From positions 1 to 64,000 of the forward strand of contig CAMAVI010000006.1 of assembly GCA_945861625.1 (NCBI GenBank): 64,000 nt of DNA, given 5' to 3'. Position 1 is the stretch's first letter; each line of letters opens with the position of its first letter. The DNA is from Candidatus Sulfopaludibacter sp. SbA3. GTDB lineage: Bacteria; Acidobacteriota; Terriglobia; Bryobacterales; Bryobacteraceae. Below, piece after piece: positions 37,653 through 53,333 of this stretch. The translations under genes and the position numbers were made by a program. Under the pieces are notes generated by a model, which had not been told where the DNA came from, did not search any database, and worked only from the letters and a program-made list of their open reading frames with translations.

Positions 37653-38532
37653 AAGTGATGCCGGTGGATTCGAGCGCCACCTGCATCTTTTCGAGCGCGG
37701 CCTTGTGAATCTGGGATACGCGGCTTTCGTTGATGCCCAGGATGCCGCCGATTTCCTTCATGGTCATTTCTTTGGTGTAGTAGAGTGTAACGACCTTTTG
37801 GTAGCGCTCCGGCAGAACTTTCATCGCATCGCCCAACACGCTGCGCAGTTGCTCGTGAGCGCAGATGGAATCGGGGTGGGTTTCCGGACCGGTCGGAAAA
37901 TCCGGCGCCGGCAGATCTTCGTTTTCGTTGGCGCGTGTGGATGCCGATACAAGCCCTACATTGCGCAGGTCCAGCATCATGCTGCGCCAGCGTTCTTCGT
38001 CCAGGCCCAGCTTCTGAGCTACTTCGGCTTCCGTCGGGTTGCGTTGCAGCGTGGCAGCCAGCTCGCGCGTGGCGGCTTCCACTTGCTTATGGCGGCGGCG
38101 CATGTCGCGCGAAGCCCAGTCGAGTTGGCGAAGGCTATCGAGAATCGCGCCCTTGATGCGGTGCTTGGCGTAGCTTGAGAACGCCACTTGCTTTTCGGGA
38201 TTGAACTTGCTCGCGGCGTCGAACAGGCCCAGAACGCCGGCGTGTACCAGGTCGTCCAGATCGACGTGCACTGGCAGATTCTCGTGTACGCGGATGGCAA
38301 TCGCCTTGACCAAGGGAAGGTGCTCCAGCACCACCTGATCGCGCCGCGCGAGACTTTCCGCCTCTGCTTTGGCCGCTTTCTGCTTGGCGCTCCGCTGGGT
38401 GGAACTTCGTAGCGTAGCACTGACACCCATTGGTTTTACTGGCACCGCAGCGGCGGCCGTCCGGCGGCGAAGCGCGGGCGACGCGACAGGAGTGTGGGCG
38501 AGAGCAACGGCGGTGGCGGACTTGGTTTTCAT
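37636..38532 (-). CDS. FliA/WhiG-type RNA polymerase sigma factor
   Basis: VDLDDLVHAGVLGLFDAASKF, FSSYAKHRIKGAILDSLRQLDWASRDMRRR, MTMKEIGGILGINESRVSQIHKAAL. Confidence 0.93.
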   Translation of the reverse strand: MKTKSATAVALAHTPVASPALRRRTAAAAVPVKPMGVSATLRSSTQRSAKQKAAKAEAESLARRDQVVLEHLPLVKAIAIRVHENLPVHVDLDDLVHAGVLGLFDAASKFNPEKQVAFSSYAKHRIKGAILDSLRQLDWASRDMRRRHKQVEAATRELAATLQRNPTEAEVAQKLGLDEERWRSMMLDLRNVGLVSASTRANENEDLPAPDFPTGPETHPDSICAHEQLRSVLGDAMKVLPERYQKVVTLYYTKEMTMKEIGGILGINESRVSQIHKAALEKMQVALESTGITSSQAF

Positions 38533-38906
38533 AATCGTGTTTCCTCCGATGCCAGAGAAAATGCACGCCTTAGACCGTTCGTCCTAAAGCCCCGGAAAAA
38601 CATGCGAAGCGGGAAGCTGTAATAGCCATTAAGTCCAACGGAATGAATAATAAAGCGTATAGGGTTTGGGCCGGATTCGGCGGGTCCGCCGTGGGCTTGC
38701 CAGCCCTTGGTTCCTGTTCCCGTTCCATTTTGGGACCACATTTTCATGGAAGCTTTCCAAACCGGAACACGGACTCCGATTTGGGATCGGAATCGACAAC
38801 AAAATTCTCCGGTAAGTAGCAGCTTAATGGGTGAGCTAAGGGTAAGTACCTCGAAGAAACCCCTTAGATGAGTCCTAAAATAATCCCAAATTGTATATGC
38901 CGCACC

Positions 38907-39065
38907 TTAGTCGATGCGGTCTTTGAGCACAACCAGGTATGTTTTCAACGCGAAGCCGCCCAGGAAGATCCAGGTGGCAATGCGGATGGCGCCATCCAAG
39001 GTGAATGCCGCTACAATTGCCAAGGCTGCATAGGTCAGCATTGCGTATTTGAAACGACGTTTCAT
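38907..39065 (-). CDS. small membrane protein (52 aa)
   Basis: MKRRFKYAMLTYAALAIVAAFTLDGAIRIATWIFLGGFALKTYLVVLKDRID, two hydrophobic segments. Confidence 0.6.
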   Translation of the reverse strand: MKRRFKYAMLTYAALAIVAAFTLDGAIRIATWIFLGGFALKTYLVVLKDRID

Positions 39066-39078
39066 TTTGGGATCTGGG

Positions 39079-40104
39079 TCAGCGTGCCGCCTGATTGTAG
39101 GTAAACGCCAATTGTAGCCGGATCTCGTTGCCCTTAAAGTTCTTAGGCAGTTCCGGGAAGGGGTAGGAGGCGCTGATGCCCGCCACGGCGGCACGATCGA
39201 AGGCGGCTGTGCCGGAAGTTTCTGCGATCACGAGCTTGGGTACCCCTCCGCGCCGGTTGATGATGAACTGCACCAGCACGCGGCCCTTGCGGCCCAGGCG
39301 CGCGCTTTCCGGGATGACCGACATCCAGTTGACGCGGACGGCGGTGAGCACCTGGATGAGGTACGGCTTGAAGTCGATACCCTCCGGATCGCTGAGCAGT
39401 TGCAGGTTGCTTCGCACGGGCCCTGACGACGGAGCCTGCGTCGAATTGAGTGTGCTGTTGGTGGCGTCCAGATCGCCGATCACCATGCCGCCGCCGGTTG
39501 CGGACTGGGGTGTTTGGGCCGGCGGTGGCTGGGTACGCATGGCTTCTTCGACGGTGGCGGCAATGCGCGGCAGCCTGACGTTGGGATTCACGCTGATCCG
39601 CTCCGACGTGCCTCCCGCGCCCACGCTTTCAAACGTCAGCTTCGGTTTTTCCACGGGAGGCTCCAGGGGAGGTAAGTGCCCAGGGGAAGCCGCCGGCGGT
39701 AGAGGCGCGGTCAGGGCCACCTCCAGCCGTGGGGGTTCGATGGGCGCCGGAATCGCGGGGACCGGCGCGGGTCCCGGCTCCGGCGCGCGCACCTGCGGAG
39801 CCTGCGGCACCGGAGCCGGAGGAGCCGTACTGCGGACATCCAGATTGTGCGTGATTCTTCCCCGGTTGGGATCTCTTTGCGTCAGATCTTTCGGGATGAA
39901 GAGCGGCACGCTCTTGCGGACATCGAAGGCGACCTCGACGGGCGCGATACGTCCGCCGGGCACGTTCACGGCGGCGACGAAGCCCACAAACACGGCGACG
40001 TGATAGACCAGAATCCCGGCTATCGCGGCAGCCATCCGCGAGGGCGGAATGGGTTCGCGCCATTCCCGCAGCAGATTCAGTTCGTGAATGTCTCCGGGTT
40101 TCAC
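39079..40104 (-). CDS. TonB-family energy transducer
   Basis: N-terminal TM, Pro-rich linker, C-terminal VLVQFIINRRGGVPKLVIAETSGTAAFDRAAVAGISASYPFPELP. Confidence 0.85.
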   Translation of the reverse strand: MKPGDIHELNLLREWREPIPPSRMAAAIAGILVYHVAVFVGFVAAVNVPGGRIAPVEVAFDVRKSVPLFIPKDLTQRDPNRGRITHNLDVRSTAPPAPVPQAPQVRAPEPGPAPVPAIPAPIEPPRLEVALTAPLPPAASPGHLPPLEPPVEKPKLTFESVGAGGTSERISVNPNVRLPRIAATVEEAMRTQPPPAQTPQSATGGGMVIGDLDATNSTLNSTQAPSSGPVRSNLQLLSDPEGIDFKPYLIQVLTAVRVNWMSVIPESARLGRKGRVLVQFIINRRGGVPKLVIAETSGTAAFDRAAVAGISASYPFPELPKNFKGNEIRLQLAFTYNQAAR

Positions 40105-41051
40105 GTGCTTGCCAGTGTCTTTTCCACTAAACGATAATGCTCGTCTATCCTGGCCAGGATTTCAAACGCCACTTCCAGCGCGGCCAGGCCTTGCTCTCCG
40201 GTCACGCGCGGGGGCTGGCGGGTGGCAATACTGGCGAAGAATCCCTCTAATTCAAGACGCAGAGGTTCGTCCTTGGTTACCGGGAGCTGGGCGAAGTCGA
40301 TGGCCATGGGCGGCTTTACGCGGAAGCGGACCGCGTCCTGGCGGTGATAATCCAGCGAAATGTATTCGTGCGGCTGGAACAGGCGGAGTTTGCGGACGCG
40401 TTCGGTGGAAACCCGGCTGGCGGTGAGGTTGGCGATGCAGCCGCTGGGAAATTGAATGCGCACGTTGGCGATGTCGACTTTTTCCGACAAGATGCGGACG
40501 CCCGCCGCGCGGATGTCCTCCGGCTTTTCGCCGGTCAGGGCCAGGAGGATATCCACGTCGTGAATCATCAGGTCCAGAACGACATCGACGTCCAGGCAGC
40601 GTGGGGAGAATTCGCTTAAACGGTGAATCTCGAAAAACAAAGGCGTACCGATCGCTTGTTCGAGCGCGATGATCGCCGGGTTGAAACGTTCCAGGTGTCC
40701 AATCTGCAGAATGCGCCCGTGGCGCACGGCAGCATCCACCAAGGCTCGCCCGGCTTCGAGCGAGTGCGCGATGGGTTTTTCCACCATCACATCCAAACCG
40801 GACTCGATCAGACGGCAGCCGATTTCCGCGTGCGTTACGGTGGGCGTGGCGACGACGGCGGCATCCGCGTTAGCCGCCAGTTCTTCCAGGTTTGCAAAGA
40901 CGCGGCACCCGTAAGGTTCGGCTACTTTCGCCGCGTGCTCCAGGTTGGTGTCAAAGACTCCCGCCAGTCCGGCGTGTTCCGATTGGTGAATGACGCGGAG
41001 ATGGTTCTTACCGAAGGCGCCAACTCCGGCGACGGCGATGCGTGGTTTCAC
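40101..41051 (-). CDS. Gfo/Idh/MocA-family oxidoreductase
   Basis: IAVAGVGAFGKNHLRVI, VVATPTVTHAEIGCRLIESGLDVMVEKPIAHS, DLMIHDVDILLAL; ATG overlaps tonB-like start region. Confidence 0.93.
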   Translation of the reverse strand: MKPRIAVAGVGAFGKNHLRVIHQSEHAGLAGVFDTNLEHAAKVAEPYGCRVFANLEELAANADAAVVATPTVTHAEIGCRLIESGLDVMVEKPIAHSLEAGRALVDAAVRHGRILQIGHLERFNPAIIALEQAIGTPLFFEIHRLSEFSPRCLDVDVVLDLMIHDVDILLALTGEKPEDIRAAGVRILSEKVDIANVRIQFPSGCIANLTASRVSTERVRKLRLFQPHEYISLDYHRQDAVRFRVKPPMAIDFAQLPVTKDEPLRLELEGFFASIATRQPPRVTGEQGLAALEVAFEILARIDEHYRLVEKTLAST

Positions 41052-41070
41052 AATGTTGATCCCGGCGCTC

Positions 41071-42390
41071 TCATCCCAACATCTTCGTGAGTGTCCGCAC
41101 CAGCGGATGGCGGGCGCGGATCTCGGTCACCAGGAACGCCAGATCGCGGCTGTCCACGCTGATGTCCACCGCGCGGCCCTGGGAGGTGGTGTCAATGTTG
41201 AGACGGAAGGTTTGTTCGGCTGGCTGCGATAGTTTGAGCGCAACTTCAAAGCTTCCACCACCCACGGGAGTCTCCGCCGAGGCCGAGCCCGCGCTCAGAC
41301 GTACGCGCCCCGGCGGAGCATTTTCCGGGCGCCAGCCGCGCAACAGAATTCCGGAGACCTGCGTGAGTGGCTGAATGTCGAATTCGGCGTGCGACGCCAT
41401 CCAGCGGTCCGGGAAGACGCCAACGGCGGACCCTGCCTGCAGCACGTAGCCAGTGAGAGGCACCCGCACATACATGGTGAGATCTTTGATCAGATGATCG
41501 CGCGCGGCAAGCTCGCGGTTCTTTTCGAGCTCCATCTTGTGATACATCCGCAGCCAATCGTCGCGGCGTTTCAGGAGCATGTTGACCTCGGCGACATCCT
41601 CGTCTGTCAGCACGCGCCCTTCTTGGATATAAGGCGGCAGCGGCCGCTGCACATAAAACGTTGCGTGCATGGGCGCGATCTCTTCCGCTGGCCGGTCTTT
41701 CGTATACAGGTAAATCGAAATCGACTTCCGTGACAGGTTCCGCTTGTCCTCCGGCAGTTCAATCTTCGGGAATCCGTGCCACGAGTATTCGTTGGTCTCG
41801 AACATCACGCAACGGTTGAAGAGCGGAGCGAAGGCGTGAATCTGATTGCTTTTGTGGTCCCATGGATTGGAATGGATTTCAATGGCTCCGCCCCATTCGG
41901 TTTTCCACTCCTTGTTCATGTATACGATGACGTTCAGGCGCCGGTGCAACTGCTGGGCCTCGTCGTAGTTGAAATCCACGTGCGCGTCGAGTTCCTGGCC
42001 GTAGCGGTTTTCATGCGTGCCGCCGCCGTAAAGTTTGGGGTCCATCAACAGATCTGGGATGCCCGAAAGCCGGCTCATCAGATCCAGAAAGCCTTGCGAG
42101 CCAATCATTTCGTACAGTTCCTCGTAGGCCGGGCTGATTTCGCGGATCTTCGTATTCACCGCCTTGCCGCCCAGTTCGCCAATCTCATTCATCGCCAGCT
42201 TGCGGTCGAAGCTGGGGAATTCGCTCAACAGCCTTTCGGCGAACGCCGGCGCGAAAACATTTTCCATCATCACGTGCCGGAACGGACTCGCGTTGAGGAA
42301 GGTCTCGCGGTGCTGGTCCGCCTGCCGGGTGACGGATTCCGAGACTTGCGGCCCGGCAGTTTTCAAGGGTGGCATCGGCAGTGGGTTCAT
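41071..42390 (-). CDS. 2OG-Fe(II) oxygenase with C-terminal extension
   Basis: [41 protein letters not shown]...[17 protein letters not shown] (HxD...H and downstream Arg/Lys). Confidence 0.85.
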   Translation of the reverse strand: MNPLPMPPLKTAGPQVSESVTRQADQHRETFLNASPFRHVMMENVFAPAFAERLLSEFPSFDRKLAMNEIGELGGKAVNTKIREISPAYEELYEMIGSQGFLDLMSRLSGIPDLLMDPKLYGGGTHENRYGQELDAHVDFNYDEAQQLHRRLNVIVYMNKEWKTEWGGAIEIHSNPWDHKSNQIHAFAPLFNRCVMFETNEYSWHGFPKIELPEDKRNLSRKSISIYLYTKDRPAEEIAPMHATFYVQRPLPPYIQEGRVLTDEDVAEVNMLLKRRDDWLRMYHKMELEKNRELAARDHLIKDLTMYVRVPLTGYVLQAGSAVGVFPDRWMASHAEFDIQPLTQVSGILLRGWRPENAPPGRVRLSAGSASAETPVGGGSFEVALKLSQPAEQTFRLNIDTTSQGRAVDISVDSRDLAFLVTEIRARHPLVRTLTKMLG

Positions 42391-42458
42391 GCTTCCTGTA
42401 TCAGGATACCCTAACGAAATCAATAAGAACCGCCGAATGGAGAGTGGGGAATACTCCC

Positions 42459-46157
<3,699 letters not shown>

Positions 46158-46159
46158 CC

Positions 46160-46714
46160 CTACTGCTTCTGGCTGGCCGCTGCCTGCATGGCCGCAAAGC
46201 GCTCGTTCATGATGCGGGTCAAGTGCGGCGTGATGCCCAACATGCGCTCGATCAGCATCAACTGTCCGCGGTGATGCATTTCGTGCTCTTTCACGCTGCC
46301 CAGCATGTCGAAACGCGTACGGCTGGCGGGCTCCGCGCCGGGAGGCATGGCGACACTCTGGCCCAGGAAGTCGTCACCGAGTTTCTCCAGCGCCGAGGCG
46401 AACTTTTCGCCCTCACCCTGGAGCAGGGCAATCAGTTCGGCCTTGGTGCGCGGCTTGGCCTGCTCGGCCATCAGAGCGCCCATGAGTTTGGGGAAGTCGA
46501 AGCCGTCGAAATTACTGCGCTTTTCGATAAAATTGATCTGCTCCTGAAACTTCCAGGAAAGCGCGATGTGCGCCAGTAATTCCGCGACGGTCTTGGTGCC
46601 CTCGGCGGGGCGGAAGCCGTACTTGTCTTCGGGAATTTCTTCGGCGACCTGCAGCGTATTCTTGCGCACGGTCCGGAAGGACGCGGCCAGTTCTTTTGCT
46701 CCGTAGTAGTTCAT
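46160..46714 (-). CDS. DinB-family protein
   Basis: AEEIPEDKYGFRPAEGTKTVAELLAHIALSWKFQ, HEMHHRGQLMLIERMLG. Confidence 0.9.
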   Translation of the reverse strand: MNYYGAKELAASFRTVRKNTLQVAEEIPEDKYGFRPAEGTKTVAELLAHIALSWKFQEQINFIEKRSNFDGFDFPKLMGALMAEQAKPRTKAELIALLQGEGEKFASALEKLGDDFLGQSVAMPPGAEPASRTRFDMLGSVKEHEMHHRGQLMLIERMLGITPHLTRIMNERFAAMQAAASQKQ

Positions 46715-46727
46715 AGCTATACTCTAG

Positions 46728-46853
46728 CGCTTCGTCGAGCGAAGCCGTACGGCCCGCGTCGGCATCTGTGATGCCGAGTTCAATGGCCGCCCGCGTTTCG
46801 GTGTCTACGGCGACTTCGCCGGTGACCGGCACCTGGAGTTTCAGGTCCACCAT
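46728..46853 (-). pseudogene. antitoxin-like fragment
   Basis: MVDLKLQVPVTGEVAVDTETRAAIELGITDADAGRTASLDEALE resembles N-terminal/linker segments of small antitoxins; the frame then runs out of phase into dinB. Confidence 0.3.
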
Positions 46854-46902
46854 GCTCCGACGGCAACGCCGATCGATGGGAGGATGCGAGCTGGGAGCCG
46901 TC

Positions 46903-47187
46903 TTATTGGCTGCGATGTACTCTTGCGTCGAGCAATATCCAGTGGATTACCACTGCGAATACAGCACCCCCTATGATGCCAGTAAGGACATCTGCCGCCA
47001 AACCAGTCCAGACCATCCCTCCGCCGCCGACATATCCACTATCGCGAAAGAAGGTAAAAGGTACGCCACGAGGGTAGAGGCAATCATTGCAATTAGGCCG
47101 ATGAAGAAATTCAAATATGTTCAAGGCACCGAGCGTGCCTATCGATAGCGCTTCGCTCACGACAAAGGTTCTACGGCCGATTCGCAC
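46903..47187 (-). CDS. small membrane protein (94 aa)
   Basis: Two hydrophobic segments, RGVPFTFFRDSGYVGGGGMVWTGLAADVLTGIIGGAVFAVVIHWIL. Confidence 0.6.
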   Translation of the reverse strand: MRIGRRTFVVSEALSIGTLGALNIFEFLHRPNCNDCLYPRGVPFTFFRDSGYVGGGGMVWTGLAADVLTGIIGGAVFAVVIHWILLDARVHRSQ

Positions 47188-47302
47188 CGGGATTAGTCTA
47201 GCAGTTCCGCAGTCGGCCTAACGCGAACGCGCGGTCGCACTCGTGGTCCACGTAATTCCCTGCAGAGCCTTCCCCCCCCACCTGCTAAAATCGAATTTCC
47301 CC

Positions 47303-49816
<2,514 letters not shown>

Positions 49817-49828
49817 AGTGTTGGGCGA

Positions 49829-50650
49829 ATGACGTTCGATATCACGCACCCCGACATCCGCTGCGCCGTAGAGATTGCGCTCGCCGAAGATGTCCGCACG
49901 GGAGACATCACGACAGACGCCACCATCCCCGCTGAACTTCAGGCTGAAGGCCGCTTCGTGGCCCGCGAGACCATGACTCTGGCAGGGGTCGAACTTCTGG
50001 GTCTGCTCTATGACAATCCCACCCTCAACCACGCCAGCGGCGCGCGCCTGCAACCGGGCGACGAAATCGCTGTTGTACGTGGTCCCGCGCGGCTTCTGCT
50101 CACTCGCGAGCGCGCGGCTCTGAATTTCCTGCAGCGGCTCTCCGGCGTCGCGACCCTCGCCGCGCGTTTCGTCGATGCCGTGGCGGGGACCGGCGTTCGC
50201 ATTCTCGATACGCGCAAGACCACTCCCGGACTGCGCGTACTCGAAAAAGCGGCATCCGCCGCCGGAGGAGTCGTCAACCATCGCATGGGATTATGGGACG
50301 CGATTCTCATCAAGAACAACCACATTCGTCTGGCCGGAGGCGTGCGCGCGGCCATCGAACGCACGCGGTCGCTGAACTTGCCGATTGAAGTAGAAGTCCG
50401 CACGCGGCCCGAGATCGCAGAAGCGCTGGCCTGCGGAGCGAGCCGCGTGCTCCTCGATAACATGACGCCGCAGCAGGCCGCCGAAGAGATTCGCCTCATT
50501 GCCAAGCGCGTGGAAGTCGAAATCTCCGGAGGAGTCACGCTGGCCAACGTCCGCGCCTATGCCGAAGCCGGGCCCGATTTTATTTCTTCGGGTGCAATCA
50601 CGCACTCCGCCACGGCGGTGGATATCAACTGCGGGATATATGACGCCTAG
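49829..50650 (+). CDS. nadC: nicotinate-nucleotide pyrophosphorylase
   Basis: LAEDVRTGDITTDATIP, LNFLQRLSGVATL, LDTRKTTPGLRVLEK, NHRMGLWDAILIKNNHI. Confidence 0.97.
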   Translation: MTFDITHPDIRCAVEIALAEDVRTGDITTDATIPAELQAEGRFVARETMTLAGVELLGLLYDNPTLNHASGARLQPGDEIAVVRGPARLLLTRERAALNFLQRLSGVATLAARFVDAVAGTGVRILDTRKTTPGLRVLEKAASAAGGVVNHRMGLWDAILIKNNHIRLAGGVRAAIERTRSLNLPIEVEVRTRPEIAEALACGASRVLLDNMTPQQAAEEIRLIAKRVEVEISGGVTLANVRAYAEAGPDFISSGAITHSATAVDINCGIYDA

Positions 50651-51386
50651 CGGAGCGCAGTCCTTCGACATCCCCGGCCGGATCGTCAAGTGGTTCCCAT
50701 CGGCCGATTCGACGATGACCATCGCCGCGCAGATGGCGCGTGAGGGCTGCCCATCGGGAACGGTTGTCGGGGCGGATCAGCAGACGGCAGGGATGGGCCG
50801 CCAGGGCCGTTCCTGGCATTCCGCGCCAGGCGCGGGCCTCTACATCTCCGTCGTGCTGCGTTTGGATCTCGGAAAAGAGTCGATTCCGCTGTTGATGCTG
50901 GCGCTAGGCATCGCCACCCAACAAGCCGTCGCCGAAGTGAGCGGACTCGCCCCCGATTTGCGCTGGCCCAATGATGTTTTACTGGACGGCAAGAAATGCG
51001 CGGGCATTCTGGCGAACATGGAGGGCGACGCCATCATCGCGGGCATCGGCATCAACGTAAGTCATGAGAGCTTCCCGCCGGAACTCGCCGGGTTGGCGAC
51101 GTCACTTAGGCTCGCCGGAGCGCCCGGCGTTTCCCGCGTGGCTCTGCTCGGCGCACTGGTACAGGCCATCGATGAAACCTGCAGGACTCTGACCAATGAC
51201 GGCCTCGCCGCTATCTGCGAAATGTTCACCCATGCCTCCAGCTACGCACAGGGCCGCCGTGTACGCGCGGAACAGGATGGCATTGAAGGTGTGACGTGCG
51301 GCGTGAATTCCGCCGGCTTTCTCCTCCTTCGGCAAGACAACGGGCTGGAAACCGTCATACTGACAGGTGGGGTTCGCCCCGCATAA
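50640..51386 (+). CDS. birA: biotin-[acetyl-CoA-carboxylase] ligase
   Basis: GTVVGADQQTAGMGRQGRSWHSAPGAGLYISVVLR, RWPNDVLLDGKKCAGILANMEGD. Confidence 0.93.
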   Translation: MTPSGAQSFDIPGRIVKWFPSADSTMTIAAQMAREGCPSGTVVGADQQTAGMGRQGRSWHSAPGAGLYISVVLRLDLGKESIPLLMLALGIATQQAVAEVSGLAPDLRWPNDVLLDGKKCAGILANMEGDAIIAGIGINVSHESFPPELAGLATSLRLAGAPGVSRVALLGALVQAIDETCRTLTNDGLAAICEMFTHASSYAQGRRVRAEQDGIEGVTCGVNSAGFLLLRQDNGLETVILTGGVRPA

Positions 51387-51413
51387 CATAAAGGACTCAG
51401 ACGACGGGCATCC

Positions 51414-52184
51414 ATGCTTCTCGCACTCGATGTAGGGAACACGAATATCACCATCGGCGCGTTCCAGGGCCACCAGCTCACCGGCCGCTGGCGTCTGCGT
51501 ACCATTCGCGATCAGACTCCCGACGAATGGGGCATCCTGCTGCGCAATCTGTTTTCACTCTCTCAACTCGACCTGGCGCAGATTCACGGCGTCGTGATTT
51601 CCAGCGTCGTGCCCGCCGTGGATCAGCCGCTCACCGCCATGGCCCGGCGTTACTTCCACAGCGAGCCGATGTTCATTGGTCCAGAGACAAACACGGGTAT
51701 CAAGGTTCTGTATGACAACCCGCGAGAAGTGGGCGCGGACCGCATCGTAAACGCCGTCGCCGGGTTTGATAAATATGGCGGTCCGTGCGTCGTCGTGGAT
51801 CTCGGCACCACCATTAACTTTGACGTCGTCTCGCGCGAAGGGGAATTTCTGGGTGGTCTCATCGCTCCCGGCATCGGCATGTCGATTCAGGGACTGTTTG
51901 CGCGGACCGCGCGGCTGCCCATGGTGGATTTCCGCGAGCCGGAAAAACTAGTCGGCAGCAATACCGTAGGCAGCATTCAGTCAGGCCTCTACTACGGCTT
52001 TCTGGGGATGATCGACGGCATCGTGGAGCGCATCGCCGCCGAGCTTGGTCCGGATACGAAGGCCATCGCCACGGGCGGCCAGGGCGAGTTGATTGCCGAG
52101 CGCTCGCGTCTCGTGAAAGTTTATGACGCCGATCTCACTCTCGAAGGCCTGCGCATCATTTGGGAACGGCATCATCCGAGCTAG
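51414..52184 (+). CDS. coaX: type III pantothenate kinase
   Basis: MLLALDVGNTNITIGAF, GADRIVNAVAGFDKYGGPCVVVDLGTTINFDVVS, GGLIAPGIGMS. Confidence 0.96.
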   Translation: MLLALDVGNTNITIGAFQGHQLTGRWRLRTIRDQTPDEWGILLRNLFSLSQLDLAQIHGVVISSVVPAVDQPLTAMARRYFHSEPMFIGPETNTGIKVLYDNPREVGADRIVNAVAGFDKYGGPCVVVDLGTTINFDVVSREGEFLGGLIAPGIGMSIQGLFARTARLPMVDFREPEKLVGSNTVGSIQSGLYYGFLGMIDGIVERIAAELGPDTKAIATGGQGELIAERSRLVKVYDADLTLEGLRIIWERHHPS

Positions 52185-52195
52185 TCACAACTAAG

Positions 52196-52858
52196 TTGAC
52201 GGAAAACTACTTCAACTACTTCACCGAAATCGAGGAGCACTTCCAGCGTGCCCGCCGCACCGGTCTGTTTCTGCTTTCGCCGCTCGACTGGGCGCTGATC
52301 GAAGCGTGGCGCAACGGCGGCATCCCGTTGGAAGCCGTGCTGCGCGGCATCGATCAGGCGTTCGAAAAGTGGCGCGCGCGTCCTCCGCGGGCACGGCTCC
52401 AGATGGTGAATTCGCTGGCCTACTGCGCCCAGGCCATCGCCGCCGAGGCGCAAGCCATGGCCAGCGGCGTTCCCGCACAAGCGAGTGCCCCGCCGCCTTT
52501 TTCACAAGACGATGTGCGTGCCTACGTGGCCGGCAACGCCGCGGCGTTGCGCAACGCGAAACTAGGGGATCTTGCGGCCTCCCTTGAGGCCCTTGACTTA
52601 GATGGCCTTTATGCCGACTTGGAGCAATTGGAGCAACGGCTTACGGCGATAGAAGAGAAGATGATCGCCCGCCTGCGGTCGGCAGCCAGCGACGAGGACC
52701 TCTTCGAGGCCCGCCGTTCCTTCGATCAGCAATTGAAGCCGTATCGAGGAAAGATGAGCGCCGGCCAACTCGCCATGCTGGAAAGACAGTTTCTCGAGCG
52801 GAAGTTGCTGGAAACACAAAAATTGCCGCGTTTGAGTCTGTTCTACCTGCAGCCTTGA
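52196..52858 (+). CDS. conserved-looking hypothetical protein
   Basis: TTG start after coaX stop; TENYFNYFTEIEEHFQRARRTGLFLLSPLDWALIEAWRNGGIPLEAVLRGIDQAFEKW. No family assigned. Confidence 0.7.
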   Translation: MTENYFNYFTEIEEHFQRARRTGLFLLSPLDWALIEAWRNGGIPLEAVLRGIDQAFEKWRARPPRARLQMVNSLAYCAQAIAAEAQAMASGVPAQASAPPPFSQDDVRAYVAGNAAALRNAKLGDLAASLEALDLDGLYADLEQLEQRLTAIEEKMIARLRSAASDEDLFEARRSFDQQLKPYRGKMSAGQLAMLERQFLERKLLETQKLPRLSLFYLQP

Positions 52859-53056
52859 ACTTGTCTGCCTTCATATTTCCGCTCCCTAGAAAGTCCTAAG
52901 GAAAGGGACTTAGTACAGGCACCGTAAGTGACTCATTTTGCGGTGCCAGGCTTATGTAACTCTCGGAAACGTCCGAATAAGTGCATGGAAGACAAATCCA
53001 TCCGGCTCGGCAGCAACAAGAGTGCCGCGGCTGAACCAGGGAGACAAGACAAGGTG

Positions 53057-53248
53057 ATGAAGAATCTGATCATGAAACTGAAGGTCATGCGCGACACTCG
53101 CGGTCAGGACCTGATTGAATATGCGTTGATGGCGGGCTTCGTTGCCGTCGCGGCCGGTGCGATCATGCCGGGCGTGGCGACAAGCATCAGTACGATCTTC
53201 TCGAAGGTCGCGTCTGTCATGGAAGCTGCAACCAACGCCGGCAGCTAA
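53057..53248 (+). CDS. Flp-family type IVb pilin
   Basis: MRDTRGQDLIEYALMAGFVAVAAGAIMPGVATSISTIFSKV (G/QDLIEYAL motif). Alternative start ATG at 52985. Confidence 0.88.
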   Translation: MKNLIMKLKVMRDTRGQDLIEYALMAGFVAVAAGAIMPGVATSISTIFSKVASVMEAATNAGS

Positions 53249-53269
53249 ACTACGTTCCTCCAAAACGGA

Positions 53270-53310
53270 AAACGAGGTTCGCCCGCGGGCGAACCTCGTT
53301 TCTTTTTCCG
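53270..53310 (+). terminator. strong intrinsic terminator downstream of the Flp pilin
   Basis: Perfect 32-bp palindrome AAACGAGGTTCGCCCG/CGGGCGAACCTCGTTT (53270-53301) followed by CTTTTT. Confidence 0.85.
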
Positions 53311-53333
53311 CACCTTATTCTTACAGAGCCGTG

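Noticed and set aside
52900-53056. c-di-GMP-I (GEMM) riboswitch upstream of the Flp pilin
   Set aside because: Hairpins are present but the conserved GEMM core motifs (e.g. GACGCAAAGCC) are not seen; kept only as an unexplained leader.
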